NCBI GenBank assembly: GCA_903831635.1
Contig: CAIKYN010000008.1
Coordinates: 1-14,124, forward strand
Origin: an uncultured Spartobacteria bacterium
Lineage (GTDB): Bacteria > Verrucomicrobiota > Verrucomicrobiia > Chthoniobacterales > UBA6821
Length of the DNA stretch: 14,124 nucleotides
Direction: 5' to 3'
The notes under the pieces were generated by a model, which was given only the letters and a program-made list of their open reading frames with translations, had not been told where the DNA came from and did not search any database. The position numbers and the translations under genes were made by a program. Numbering within the stretch: the stretch's first letter is position 1; every line of letters begins with the position of its first letter. This document shows positions 1 to 6,312 of the stretch, one piece after another.

Positions 1-1
1 A

Positions 2-211
2 TTAGATCCCTGTGAGTTTTTCCTGCTTTCCCTGAGTAGAGCCCAGTCTTTGGGCCCGCTCGCACATCTCCTCAAGCAGTTCCATCTTTCTGCGGAATGG
101 CAGAGCAAGGAACTCCCGATGCTGACGGAGCCGGCTCCTTTTTCGGGTTGTCAGGCTCCAGTCGGCCGTATCCTCACGATTGTTCTTCGTCATAGCTCGA
201 GGGTTTTCCAT
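2..211 (-). CDS. Small hypothetical protein, putative partner of the adjacent nucleotidyltransferase
   Basis: A 69-residue, highly charged protein with no membrane segment or signal peptide. Its middle part contains a DWS-x-TT stretch followed by RLRQHREFLALPFRRK and a helical LELLEEMCERA-like segment. From memory, small proteins with a WS-x-TTW-x-G motif and this helix are often encoded beside nucleotidyltransferase-fold proteins. Here the usual W and G of the TTW-x-G part are both Arg, so the motif may be degraded. The gene overlaps the 3' end of the broken nucleotidyltransferase gene by 38 bases, or by 20 bases if translation starts at the second Met at 193. Neither start has a clear Shine-Dalgarno site. 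The stop codon lies at the very edge of the window. The function is unknown; an antitoxin or regulatory role is only an inference from the pairing. Confidence 0.5.
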   Translation of the reverse strand: MENPRAMTKNNREDTADWSLTTRKRSRLRQHREFLALPFRRKMELLEEMCERAQRLGSTQGKQEKLTGI

Positions 212-701
212 ACAGTAGGTTCAGTTCATCACGATCCGCAAAGTCCTTGGGGCGACCTGAGCCCCTTTTCATAGTGAGTAGCGTTTCCAGACGGATCACG
301 GGGATCCTAACTAAGGCCGGGCGCCAATTCCTGCCAGACAGCTGCGGCACGCTCGTCCGGAAATGAGAACGGTTCCGTGACAAAGAGATCTAGTGGCGCA
401 TCAGGGTGACGGTTGGAGGTCATCGGCAGGACACCCATCCCTTTTTCCCTGCGCCAGCGTTCCCGGGAATCCCGATCAGCAAATTCTTCGCCAGTGATGG
501 GAACCATTGGGGAATAACCCGCATCACCAAGTACGGAAAAAGTTCTGATGATATTCACGGGATCCATCGCGAGCACGATATCCACATCGTAGGTACTACG
601 GCCGTAACCATGGGCATTACTGCAACTCCCCCGACGATTAGATACCGGACGTTCGCTTCATTGAGTGAACGAAAAACTGATTCAATGCCGGAAACCTTCA
701 T
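174..701 (-). pseudogene. Nucleotidyltransferase-fold protein (AbiEii/DUF6036-like), broken by two frameshifts
   Basis: Three pieces in different frames join into one protein of about 176 residues. Piece 1 starts at ATG 701 and ends in YLIVGGVAV near 618. Piece 2 resumes near 615 with AHGYGRSTYDVDIVLAMD and runs to the stop at 307-309. Piece 3 continues from about 310 with VRIPVIRLETLLTMK and GRPKDFADRDEL to the stop at 174. The first break looks like loss of one A (GTAAAT to GTAAT near 617). The second looks like loss of two bases or gain of one near 310. The joined protein shows the GG...D-x-D signature of the polymerase-beta-like nucleotidyltransferase fold and the K-D-x-x-D ending common in these families. 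It lies 40 bases downstream of pyrF on the same strand and overlaps the small partner ORF. Intact relatives are often treated as toxin-like. Two indels in one small gene favour true decay over sequencing error. Confidence 0.75.
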
Positions 702-740
702 TGCGAGGGCATAGTAGAGGTTCTTTTCTAGACTAATCTG

Positions 741-1442
741 CTAGATCAACTCTTCGACGACTTTGGCGTAGGCTTCGCGAGGATTTTCAGTGGCGGTGAT
801 CGGGCGGCCAATCACGAGCCAGTCTGAACCTTCTTTCACGGCTTCTGCTGGAGTCATGACTCGTTTCTGATCCCCGGTCGCGGCCCATGTGGGGCGGACG
901 CCCGGGGTTACGATGCGGAGATTGTTGCCAGGCGAGGTTCGGATGGCGTTCACCTCCAGCGGACTGCAGACAACGCCGCCGATGCCGGCGTCGGATGCGA
1001 GTCCGGCGAGTCGGAGAACCTGTTCCCTTGGCTCCACACTGACACCGGTGGAGGATAACTGCGCGGCGTCCATACTGGTGAGTACGGTGACGGCGAGCAG
1101 TAGGAGTTCTGATCCCTCGGCGGCCTTCGCTGCTGCCTCGAGCATGACGGGACCTCCCGAGGCATGGAGAGTGGTCATGGCAACACCGAGGCCGGAAGCG
1201 GATTTCACAGCGTGGGCAACCGTGTTGGGAATATCGTGAAACTTGAGATCGAGAAAGACGCGGCTGCCGCGGTCTTGCACGGCCTTGATCACCGAAGGGC
1301 CCTCTGCGGTGAAAAGTTCCAGGCCGATCTTGCAGAGGGCGGGGGGATCGCCCAGGGAGTCAAGGAGTCGGAGGGCTCCGTCGGTATCGGGAACATCGAG
1401 GGCGATGATGATTTTGTCTTGGGGTCGGGACGGTAGTTTCAC
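741..1442 (-). CDS. pyrF: Orotidine-5'-phosphate decarboxylase
   Basis: This cytosolic TIM-barrel enzyme converts OMP to UMP, the last step of de novo pyrimidine synthesis. The 233-residue length is normal for the bacterial PyrF group. Visible features are IIIALDV with the first Asp at residue 16, CKIG with Lys38, the catalytic D-x-K-x-x-D box (Asp65, Lys67, Asp70 in FLDLKFHDIPNT), IVTPGVRP at 177-184 for phosphate binding, and WLVIGRPI with Arg213. The start is GTG. Reading back in frame gives a stop before any other start codon, so GTG is the only choice, and no Shine-Dalgarno site precedes it. The gene diverges from ispE with only 28 bases between the two starts. The broken nucleotidyltransferase gene follows 40 bases downstream and may have been co-transcribed. 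Confidence 0.96.
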   Translation of the reverse strand: MKLPSRPQDKIIIALDVPDTDGALRLLDSLGDPPALCKIGLELFTAEGPSVIKAVQDRGSRVFLDLKFHDIPNTVAHAVKSASGLGVAMTTLHASGGPVMLEAAAKAAEGSELLLLAVTVLTSMDAAQLSSTGVSVEPREQVLRLAGLASDAGIGGVVCSPLEVNAIRTSPGNNLRIVTPGVRPTWAATGDQKRVMTPAEAVKEGSDWLVIGRPITATENPREAYAKVVEELI

Positions 1443-1470
1443 ACGATGAGAGGGTTCTTAATGACGTAAC

Positions 1471-2343
1471 GTGACTCAGACCATCTCACTCACGGCTCCG
1501 GCCAAGATCAACCTTTCTCTCCGTATTCTCGGAAAGCGTCCCGATGGATTTCATGAGTTGGAGACCCTCATGGCACCGATCGGGCTTGCCGATACGATCG
1601 AGGTTTCCCATGGGACGGGTCATGGAATCACGCTGACCTGCAATGATCCCGAGCTCCCTACAGATTCTAATAATCTCTGTGTCAAAGCTGCCGAGGCTTT
1701 CAGAGTCGCGACGGGTCTCGATCATGGAATCGCCATCACGCTGCTGAAAAGAATTCCCCATGGAGCAGGACTGGGAGGGGGCAGCAGTGATGCCGCCGCC
1801 GTTCTGAAAGGACTGAACGAGCTCTTCGATGAACCTCTCGTGAATGAAGAACTCCACCAGATCGCCGCATCCCTCGGTTCCGATGTTCCGTTCTTCCTGA
1901 CGAGTGGACCTGCCTGGTGCCGAGGGAGGGGAGAGATTTTGGAAGAGGCCTCAGCCCTTCCGAAAAGGAATCTCTTGCTCATCAAGCCTCCCTTTCCCGT
2001 GCCGACCGCTTGGGTTTACAAAAAATATGCCGAGCTGAAAGAATCAGGAAAACCTCTTACCCAACCCGAGAAGCAATTCCTTGGTGATCTGGAAATCGTC
2101 AATGATCTGGAGGCACCGGTGTTCCACAAGTACCTCCTCCTTCCCGTGATGAAAACTTGGCTGCGAGAGAAACCTGGCGTGGAGGCTGCCTTTATGACCG
2201 GCTCCGGTTCCACGATGGTTGCGGTGATGGCTCCGGAAGTCACAACGGAGCAAATCTCAATCATCAAGAAGGGTATCCAAACCGAATTCGGGGAGACCAT
2301 GTGGCTCTGCGAGACAGGTTGGGCTATCGGTGATGGAAAATAG
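1471..2343 (+). CDS. ispE: 4-diphosphocytidyl-2-C-methyl-D-erythritol kinase
   Basis: This GHMP-family kinase phosphorylates CDP-methylerythritol in the non-mevalonate (MEP) pathway to isoprenoid precursors. The 290-residue length is typical. Motif 1 is PAKINLSLRILGKRPDGFHE near residues 10-29, with Lys12 in the place of the conserved active-site Lys. The ATP-binding loop is PHGAGLGGGSSDAAA (96-110). Asp138 in SDVPFFL is the expected catalytic Asp, and the C-terminal GSGSTMVAV is GHMP motif 3. The start is GTG. An in-frame TGA at 1462-1464 excludes an earlier start, and a later start would cut into motif 1. GAGAGG at 1448-1453 is too far away (17 bases) to be a convincing ribosome site. The gene is divergent from pyrF and convergent with larE. 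Confidence 0.96.
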   Translation: MTQTISLTAPAKINLSLRILGKRPDGFHELETLMAPIGLADTIEVSHGTGHGITLTCNDPELPTDSNNLCVKAAEAFRVATGLDHGIAITLLKRIPHGAGLGGGSSDAAAVLKGLNELFDEPLVNEELHQIAASLGSDVPFFLTSGPAWCRGRGEILEEASALPKRNLLLIKPPFPVPTAWVYKKYAELKESGKPLTQPEKQFLGDLEIVNDLEAPVFHKYLLLPVMKTWLREKPGVEAAFMTGSGSTMVAVMAPEVTTEQISIIKKGIQTEFGETMWLCETGWAIGDGK

Positions 2344-2357
2344 GAAATGGGGTACCC

Positions 2358-2386
2358 GTCAGGAGATCGTGCGAGGAACTTCTGAC
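2358..2386. terminator. Possible hairpin between convergent ispE and larE
   Basis: GTCAGGAG at 2358-2365 can pair with CTTCTGAC at 2379-2386, giving an 8-bp stem with one G-T pair and a 13-base loop. It lies between the two stop codons and could act on both strands. No T-run follows on either side, so it is not a classical intrinsic terminator and may be chance. Confidence 0.25.
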
Positions 2387-2425
2387 CTAAAAGTCTAACA
2401 GTATTCAGTCTAAACCCCTTTGCTC

Positions 2426-3259
2426 CTATCTCCTTAGTGGCTCGGGATCGATCTCCACTCGGCTGAAGCCACTTGCCGAAAGGGCTGCGATGAGCGTGCC
2501 GCGGGTTGATTCAAGCTTAGGCATTTCTTCAGCGGAGATCTGGACTTTGGCTCCGGGCCTATGGAGACCGTCCATGCCTTCCGGCGGCAAATAGCGGACC
2601 CGGAAGCCCTTGAACCCGAACTGACGGACGATCGCTTCCCCACGCTCCACATAATCAAGAGCCTCGCTGGTCACGCGGGTACCATGAGGAATGCGGGAGC
2701 TGAGGCAAGGCTGAGCCGGAGCATCCGCGGTAGGGAGGCCCAGCTTGCGGGAGAGTTCACGGACATTGGCCTTGGTCAGGCCTGCTTCCTTGAGCGGGGC
2801 GATCACGGAGAACTCGGCGGCCGCTTGTGAACCAGGTCGGAGATGCGCCGGGTCATCGGCGTTCTCACCGTAGGCGATGGCAGCGAAGTGACGCTCTCGC
2901 GCCACCTGATCCATCCGGGTAAAGAGTTCGGCCTTGCAGAAGTAGCAACGGTTGATGGGATTCTCCGCATAGCGCGGATCGTCCAGTTCTGTGGTGGCGA
3001 CTAGCTCGAGCTGAACGCCGATTTCCTTTGCCACTCGCACGGCCTCATTCAACGAGGCGCGTGGAAGGCTGGGAGAGTCGGCGATGATGCCGGTGACTTG
3101 GTCACCCAGAATCCTATGGGCAACGGCTAGCAGGAGCGTGCTGTCGACTCCTCCCGAATAGGCGATTAGCAGTGGAGCATGCCGCGAGAGAATCCTCTCC
3201 AGAAGAGCTTCCTTTGCTGCCAGATCAGCCAGCCCCGAGCCTTGCGAAGATAAGGTCAC
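2426..3259 (-). CDS. larE: LarE-type ATP-dependent sulfur transferase (PP-loop), three-cysteine form
   Basis: LarE adenylates pyridinium-3,5-biscarboxylic acid mononucleotide and transfers sulfur to it in synthesis of the nickel-pincer cofactor. The product is 277 residues, normal for the family. It has the PP-loop SGGVDST (35-41), NRCYFCKAELF with Cys105 and Cys108, and PCLSSRIPHG with Cys185, equivalent to the sulfur-donor Cys176 of Lactobacillus plantarum LarE. These are the only cysteines. The open frame extends upstream to 3415, but that part lies inside hemQ and reads as Arg-rich nonsense. The GTG at 3259 overlaps the hemQ stop as GTGA, so it is the preferred start. No Shine-Dalgarno site is seen, and translation probably depends on hemQ. 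No larB, larC or larA lies in the window, so the true substrate could differ; the family is secure. Confidence 0.88.
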   Translation of the reverse strand: MTLSSQGSGLADLAAKEALLERILSRHAPLLIAYSGGVDSTLLLAVAHRILGDQVTGIIADSPSLPRASLNEAVRVAKEIGVQLELVATTELDDPRYAENPINRCYFCKAELFTRMDQVARERHFAAIAYGENADDPAHLRPGSQAAAEFSVIAPLKEAGLTKANVRELSRKLGLPTADAPAQPCLSSRIPHGTRVTSEALDYVERGEAIVRQFGFKGFRVRYLPPEGMDGLHRPGAKVQISAEEMPKLESTRGTLIAALSASGFSRVEIDPEPLRR

Positions 3260-4092
3260 AGATTCAGCCGGTTGCAGAGATCTGAGATCTCCATCCGGAT
3301 GCCGATAAAGAACTCGCCGAACTCGGCATAGTGGGAGCTCACGACGTCGAAGCGCATCTCGTAGACGATCGCCTTGATCTCGCTCGTGGTCTTCGCGAAG
3401 AGGGTGACGCCCCATTCCATATCATCGAGTCCGGTTGAGCCGGTGATGAGCTGAAGGACGCGACCCGAGTAGGTGCGTCCGATCTTTGCATGACCACCCA
3501 TGAGGCGCTTGCGATCCTCGAAGGGGAGGGCATACCAGTTCAGCTGATGCATGCGGCGCTTCGACATCGGGTAGAAGCAGAAGACAGGCCACTCCTGTGC
3601 CTCGGGAAGCTCGGGGTAGACACGGCGGCGCATATACTTCTCCATACGATCGTTGAACTCGGCGATTTTGGTGGCGAACTCGGGTGTCGCCGGATCGATC
3701 CCCTCTGCCTTGAGTTCAGTGGTATACTCCGCCTCGGAGGTCGTGTATTCGCTTCTCTCTGTCATGGAGAGCCAGGAGAAGACTGGTGTCAGCATGCCTG
3801 CACCGAGCGCCTCGCCGAGCATCTTAGAGCAGCGGTCAGCGACTTGCAGGTCGGGAGTGAGCAGCATGAAGCCAAGGTCGGCTTTCGGGCTCACCACACT
3901 GTAGGGAAGGAGCTGGGTATCCGGCTGGGCCTGGATCTCCCTGACGATCTTTGCCAGGTGATCGCGTCTCTTGCGCCGATCGGCAGCCTCCAGATAGGAC
4001 CATGGTTCCTGCTCCATCCGGTAGAAGAGATGCACGACATGAAGACCCTCGGTCGGCAGGATCGCGGGGAGTGAGATGGTGGATTCGCTCAT
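3256..4092 (-). CDS. hemQ: Coproheme decarboxylase HemQ (chlorite dismutase family)
   Basis: HemQ oxidatively decarboxylates coproheme III to heme b, the last step of the coproporphyrin-dependent heme route. From the Met at 4092 the product is 278 residues, slightly longer than the roughly 250 of Firmicute HemQ. Family features are FYPMSKRR with the catalytic Tyr at 174, NWYALPFEDRKRLMGGHAKIG with the proximal heme-ligand His at 201, and VLQLITGSTGLDDMEWGVTLF. Gln214 there matches the distal Gln of HemQ, whereas true chlorite dismutases carry an Arg at that place. The frame stays open to 4179, but the extra 29 residues look unlike the family's N-terminus, and SLPAILPTEGLHVVHLFYRM fits a normal start. 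No clear Shine-Dalgarno site precedes 4092. It is the first gene of a two-gene unit with larE. Confidence 0.92.
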   Translation of the reverse strand: MSESTISLPAILPTEGLHVVHLFYRMEQEPWSYLEAADRRKRRDHLAKIVREIQAQPDTQLLPYSVVSPKADLGFMLLTPDLQVADRCSKMLGEALGAGMLTPVFSWLSMTERSEYTTSEAEYTTELKAEGIDPATPEFATKIAEFNDRMEKYMRRRVYPELPEAQEWPVFCFYPMSKRRMHQLNWYALPFEDRKRLMGGHAKIGRTYSGRVLQLITGSTGLDDMEWGVTLFAKTTSEIKAIVYEMRFDVVSSHYAEFGEFFIGIRMEISDLCNRLNL

Positions 4093-4208
4093 GGTGTTAA
4101 TGTGATCATGCGACAAATTTTGGCAACCTTCTTCACCTTGGTTCACCTGCTCGTGCTCCAACCACACAAGAAAGGGCATTCTCGCTCGTCATTTCCCGTG
4201 ATGTTTCT

Positions 4209-4212
4209 AGGA
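4209..4212 (+). promoter_or_regulatory. Ribosome binding site of the Mrp gene
   Basis: AGGA lies seven bases before the ATG at 4220. It is one of the few recognisable Shine-Dalgarno sites in the window. The 127-base gap (4093-4219) between the divergent hemQ and mrp starts must hold promoters for both, but I see no convincing -35/-10 pair. Confidence 0.5.
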
Positions 4213-4219
4213 TTGGCTG

Positions 4220-5245
4220 ATGATTGACGAAAAGCAGGTCCGCGATCTTCTGGCCAAAGTTCCGTATCCCGGGTTCACCCGCGACATCATCTCCTTCGGA
4301 ATTGTCAAAGCCATCACTATCGGGTCGGAGATCAAAGTTCAGCTTGTCGTCTCAACCAATGACACCGGTGTGGGAACCAAGCTCCGCTCCTCCGTGGAGG
4401 AGGCCCTGGCCGCCCTTCCCGGGAAGCCTCCGGTCACGGTTCTTGTCGATGTACAGGCGCCGGTACAGTCACCCGTTCAGACTCCTGGAAAGGGGCCCTC
4501 CAGTATCGAGGGGGTACGCCGCGTCATCGCTGTGGCAAGTGGAAAAGGAGGCGTGGGGAAATCGACCGTGGCCGTGAACTTGGCCTCTGCTTTTGCATCA
4601 AAAGGTCTCAAGACGGCGATCTGCGACTGCGATCTCTACGGCCCGAGTATTGCCCTGATGTGCGGCACCTCCGAGCGCCCCTATGCCGATGAGGCTGGCA
4701 AGATAATTCCCGTGGAGTCTCATGGGCTCAAGATCATGTCGCTGGGACTGATGCTCGAGGATGATTCGCCGGCCATCCTTCGAGGCCCCATGGTGACCCG
4801 CTACACGCAGCAGTTCCTGCGTGATGTGGCGTGGGGTGATCTTGATGTTCTTGTCCTTGATCTGCCTCCCGGTACCGGGGACATCCAACTCACCATCGTC
4901 CAGACGGTGGCACTCTCCGGTGTGGTCATTGTCACCACTCCGCAGGAGGTCGCCCTCATTGATGCACGCAAGGCCGTCACCATGTTCCGTAAAACGAATG
5001 TACCGATTCTGGGGGTCATTGAGAACATGGCGTGCTTCATTGCTCCGGATGGGAGTCGTCATGAGATCTTCGGAAGTGGTGGCGGTGAGAGGGAAGCAGA
5101 GCGCCTGAAGGTTCCTTTTCTGGGATCACTTCCACTCGATCCTGCCGTGAGAATCGCCGCTGATGCGGGTTTTCCCATCGTTTTGAGCGATCCAGTGAAC
5201 CCTACTTCCCTCAAAATTGCTGAGATCGCTGGGAAACTCTCGTAA
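4220..5245 (+). CDS. mrp: Mrp/ApbC-family P-loop ATPase, Fe-S cluster carrier
   Basis: Mrp proteins bind and deliver Fe-S clusters in an ATP-dependent manner in the cytosol. The product is 341 residues. An N-terminal MIP18/DUF59 domain (about 1-78) is followed by a Pro/Gln-rich linker (80-95) and a MinD/ParA-like ATPase domain. The deviant Walker A is SGKGGVGKST (107-116), the switch I-like region is DCDLYGPS (136-143), and Walker B is VLVLDLPPGTGD (210-221). The usual CPxC motif after ENM-S-x-F, which holds a bridging cluster in the dimer, is absent: here the stretch reads ENMACFIAPDG (268-278), with one Cys at 272. Its downstream neighbour is a [4Fe-4S] ferredoxin, 45 bases away. Family assignment is very secure; the biochemical mode is less so because of the missing CPxC. 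Confidence 0.94.
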   Translation: MIDEKQVRDLLAKVPYPGFTRDIISFGIVKAITIGSEIKVQLVVSTNDTGVGTKLRSSVEEALAALPGKPPVTVLVDVQAPVQSPVQTPGKGPSSIEGVRRVIAVASGKGGVGKSTVAVNLASAFASKGLKTAICDCDLYGPSIALMCGTSERPYADEAGKIIPVESHGLKIMSLGLMLEDDSPAILRGPMVTRYTQQFLRDVAWGDLDVLVLDLPPGTGDIQLTIVQTVALSGVVIVTTPQEVALIDARKAVTMFRKTNVPILGVIENMACFIAPDGSRHEIFGSGGGEREAERLKVPFLGSLPLDPAVRIAADAGFPIVLSDPVNPTSLKIAEIAGKLS

Positions 5246-5290
5246 AAAACCGTTGCAATCGGGTGAGGCGCTTTTAACATTTTCCCCACT

Positions 5291-5521
5291 ATGGCTGACG
5301 TATCCAACAAGTATCCCGAGAATGTCGCAGGCGCCTACTACTGCGACGACCAGTGCATTGATTGCGATCTTTGCCGCGAAACCGCCCCTGCCAACTTCAA
5401 GCGCAACGAAGATGGGGGACACTCCTATGTCTTCAAGCAGCCTGAGACTCCTGAAGAGGAGGCTCTCTGCAAAGAGGCCATGGAGGGCTGCCCTGTTGAG
5501 GCGATCGGTAACGACGCCTAG
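5291..5521 (+). CDS. Small [4Fe-4S] ferredoxin
   Basis: This is a 76-residue acidic electron carrier. The cluster ligands are visible as C22-x2-C25-x2-C28 and C67-Pro in GCPVEAIG, the single-cluster [4Fe-4S] ferredoxin arrangement. There are two extra cysteines, C18 in YYCDDQC and C60 in CKEAMEGCP. C60 sits where Thermotoga/Pyrococcus-type ferredoxins have one half of a disulfide, but the other half's usual position, four residues after the third ligand, is Ala32. The ATG at 5291 has no Shine-Dalgarno site. It follows mrp by 45 bases with no visible terminator and precedes dciA by 12 bases, so all four plus-strand genes (4220-6300) are probably one operon. A role in supplying electrons or clusters with Mrp is inferred from context only. 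Confidence 0.9.
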   Translation: MADVSNKYPENVAGAYYCDDQCIDCDLCRETAPANFKRNEDGGHSYVFKQPETPEEEALCKEAMEGCPVEAIGNDA

Positions 5522-5533
5522 TCCACGGATCTG

Positions 5534-5926
5534 ATGGCCGCGCCTTCAAAGGCTAGTGGCGGCCGGTTTCCCGAAAAATGGTCACCCTCTAAGAGGATGA
5601 TCTTTGAATGGAGGGGGCTTCCTGAAGACACGCGCCCTGATCGTGCGATTTCGATCGGGGATGTGCTCCGGAAACTGCTCCCCAAGCTCGGGCTTGATAC
5701 CCGCATCAAGGAAGCCGATATCATGGCGGCATGGAAGGGGATAGTTGGAGACTTCATCGCCCAGCACTCCAAGCCGGAGCGCCTCGTCGCCGGCACGCTC
5801 ATGATCCGCGTCATCCAGCCAAGTGTACGTTATGAGCTCGACCGAACCTGGAAGCCTCAGATCATCGCCAAGCTCCGCGCGCAGTTTGGGGAAAAGATGA
5901 TCCGGGATATCAAATTCATTCTCTAA
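5534..5926 (+). CDS. dciA: DciA-family (DUF721) protein, predicted replicative helicase loader
   Basis: DciA proteins interact with the replicative helicase DnaB and help load it in bacteria that lack DnaC or DnaI. The product is 130 residues. The DUF721 core starts at about residue 40 (ISIGDVLRKLLPKLGL) and includes AAWKGIVGDFIAQHSKPERL with the conserved Trp67 and Gly72, then GTLMIRVIQPSVRYELDRTW and a final DIKFIL strand. The N-terminal 38 residues are basic and probably disordered (PSKASGGRFPEKWSPSKR). Its stop overlaps the first possible folB start as TAATG, showing tight coupling. No convincing Shine-Dalgarno site is seen. The DUF721 call is confident; the helicase-loading role is transferred from studied DciA proteins. 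Confidence 0.82.
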   Translation: MAAPSKASGGRFPEKWSPSKRMIFEWRGLPEDTRPDRAISIGDVLRKLLPKLGLDTRIKEADIMAAWKGIVGDFIAQHSKPERLVAGTLMIRVIQPSVRYELDRTWKPQIIAKLRAQFGEKMIRDIKFIL

Positions 5927-6300
5927 TGATTCGGATCCCGACCATGAGCACGGAACGCATCATTGCAATCCAAGGGCTCGAGCTGATGGCTCATGTCGGG
6001 GTGCCTGATGAGGAGCGAGCCGTAGCCCAGCGACTCCTTGCCGACATACGATTCTGCTCATCCGTGCAGCCGGTCTCGCTGGATGACGACATCACACGGA
6101 CCGTCGACTACTATGCTGTTAGTGAGAGGGTCTCGGAGCTCTCCGGAAAGCAGTCGCGGAAACTGATCGAGACATTGGCCGACGAGATTGCAGAAATGCT
6201 TCTCTGTGAGTTTGCTCTGAGATGGGTCGAGGTAACGATTCGGAAGTTCATCCTTCCGAATACGGAATGGGTGGAGGTCTTTGTCCGCAAGTCGCTCTGA
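5926..6300 (+). CDS. folB: Dihydroneopterin aldolase
   Basis: FolB converts dihydroneopterin to 6-hydroxymethyl-dihydropterin and glycolaldehyde in folate synthesis. The product is 124 residues from ATG 5926. Family features are AHVGVPDEERAVAQRL with the substrate-contacting Glu30, TRTVDYYAV with Tyr62/Tyr63, LIETLADEIAEML (80-92), and VTIRKFILP with Lys107 as the likely catalytic Lys. The ATG at 5926 overlaps the dciA stop (TAATG). A second ATG at 5944 gives a 118-residue protein whose N-terminus (MSTERIIAIQGLEL) better resembles the family, so the true start may be there. The gene ends the plus-strand operon and meets the FkbM gene tail to tail with 12 bases between stops. No hairpin is visible there. 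Confidence 0.88.
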   Translation: MIRIPTMSTERIIAIQGLELMAHVGVPDEERAVAQRLLADIRFCSSVQPVSLDDDITRTVDYYAVSERVSELSGKQSRKLIETLADEIAEMLLCEFALRWVEVTIRKFILPNTEWVEVFVRKSL

Positions 6301-6312
6301 TGGCCGTTTGAC

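Noticed and set aside
307..585. A separate 92-residue gene
   Set aside because: It begins in the middle of the nucleotidyltransferase active-site motif and joins neighbouring frames into one protein, so it is a fragment of the pseudogene.
3260..3415. Upstream extension of larE to give 329 residues
   Set aside because: The extra residues are Arg-rich, read inside hemQ in another frame, and match no LarE N-terminus. The GTG at 3259 fits family length.
3490..4074. Open frame of 194 residues on the plus strand
   Set aside because: It lies entirely antisense to hemQ and has no recognisable domain.
4093..4179. 29-residue N-terminal extension of hemQ
   Set aside because: The stretch is not like a signal or HemQ N-terminus, and it occupies the region expected to hold promoters.
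4093..4219. Promoter or operator in the hemQ-mrp gap
   Set aside because: TTGGCA and TTGCCA hexamers exist, but no matching -10 element or symmetric operator could be found.
6301..6312. Terminator between convergent folB and FkbM genes
   Set aside because: Only 12 bases separate the stops and no hairpin is visible.
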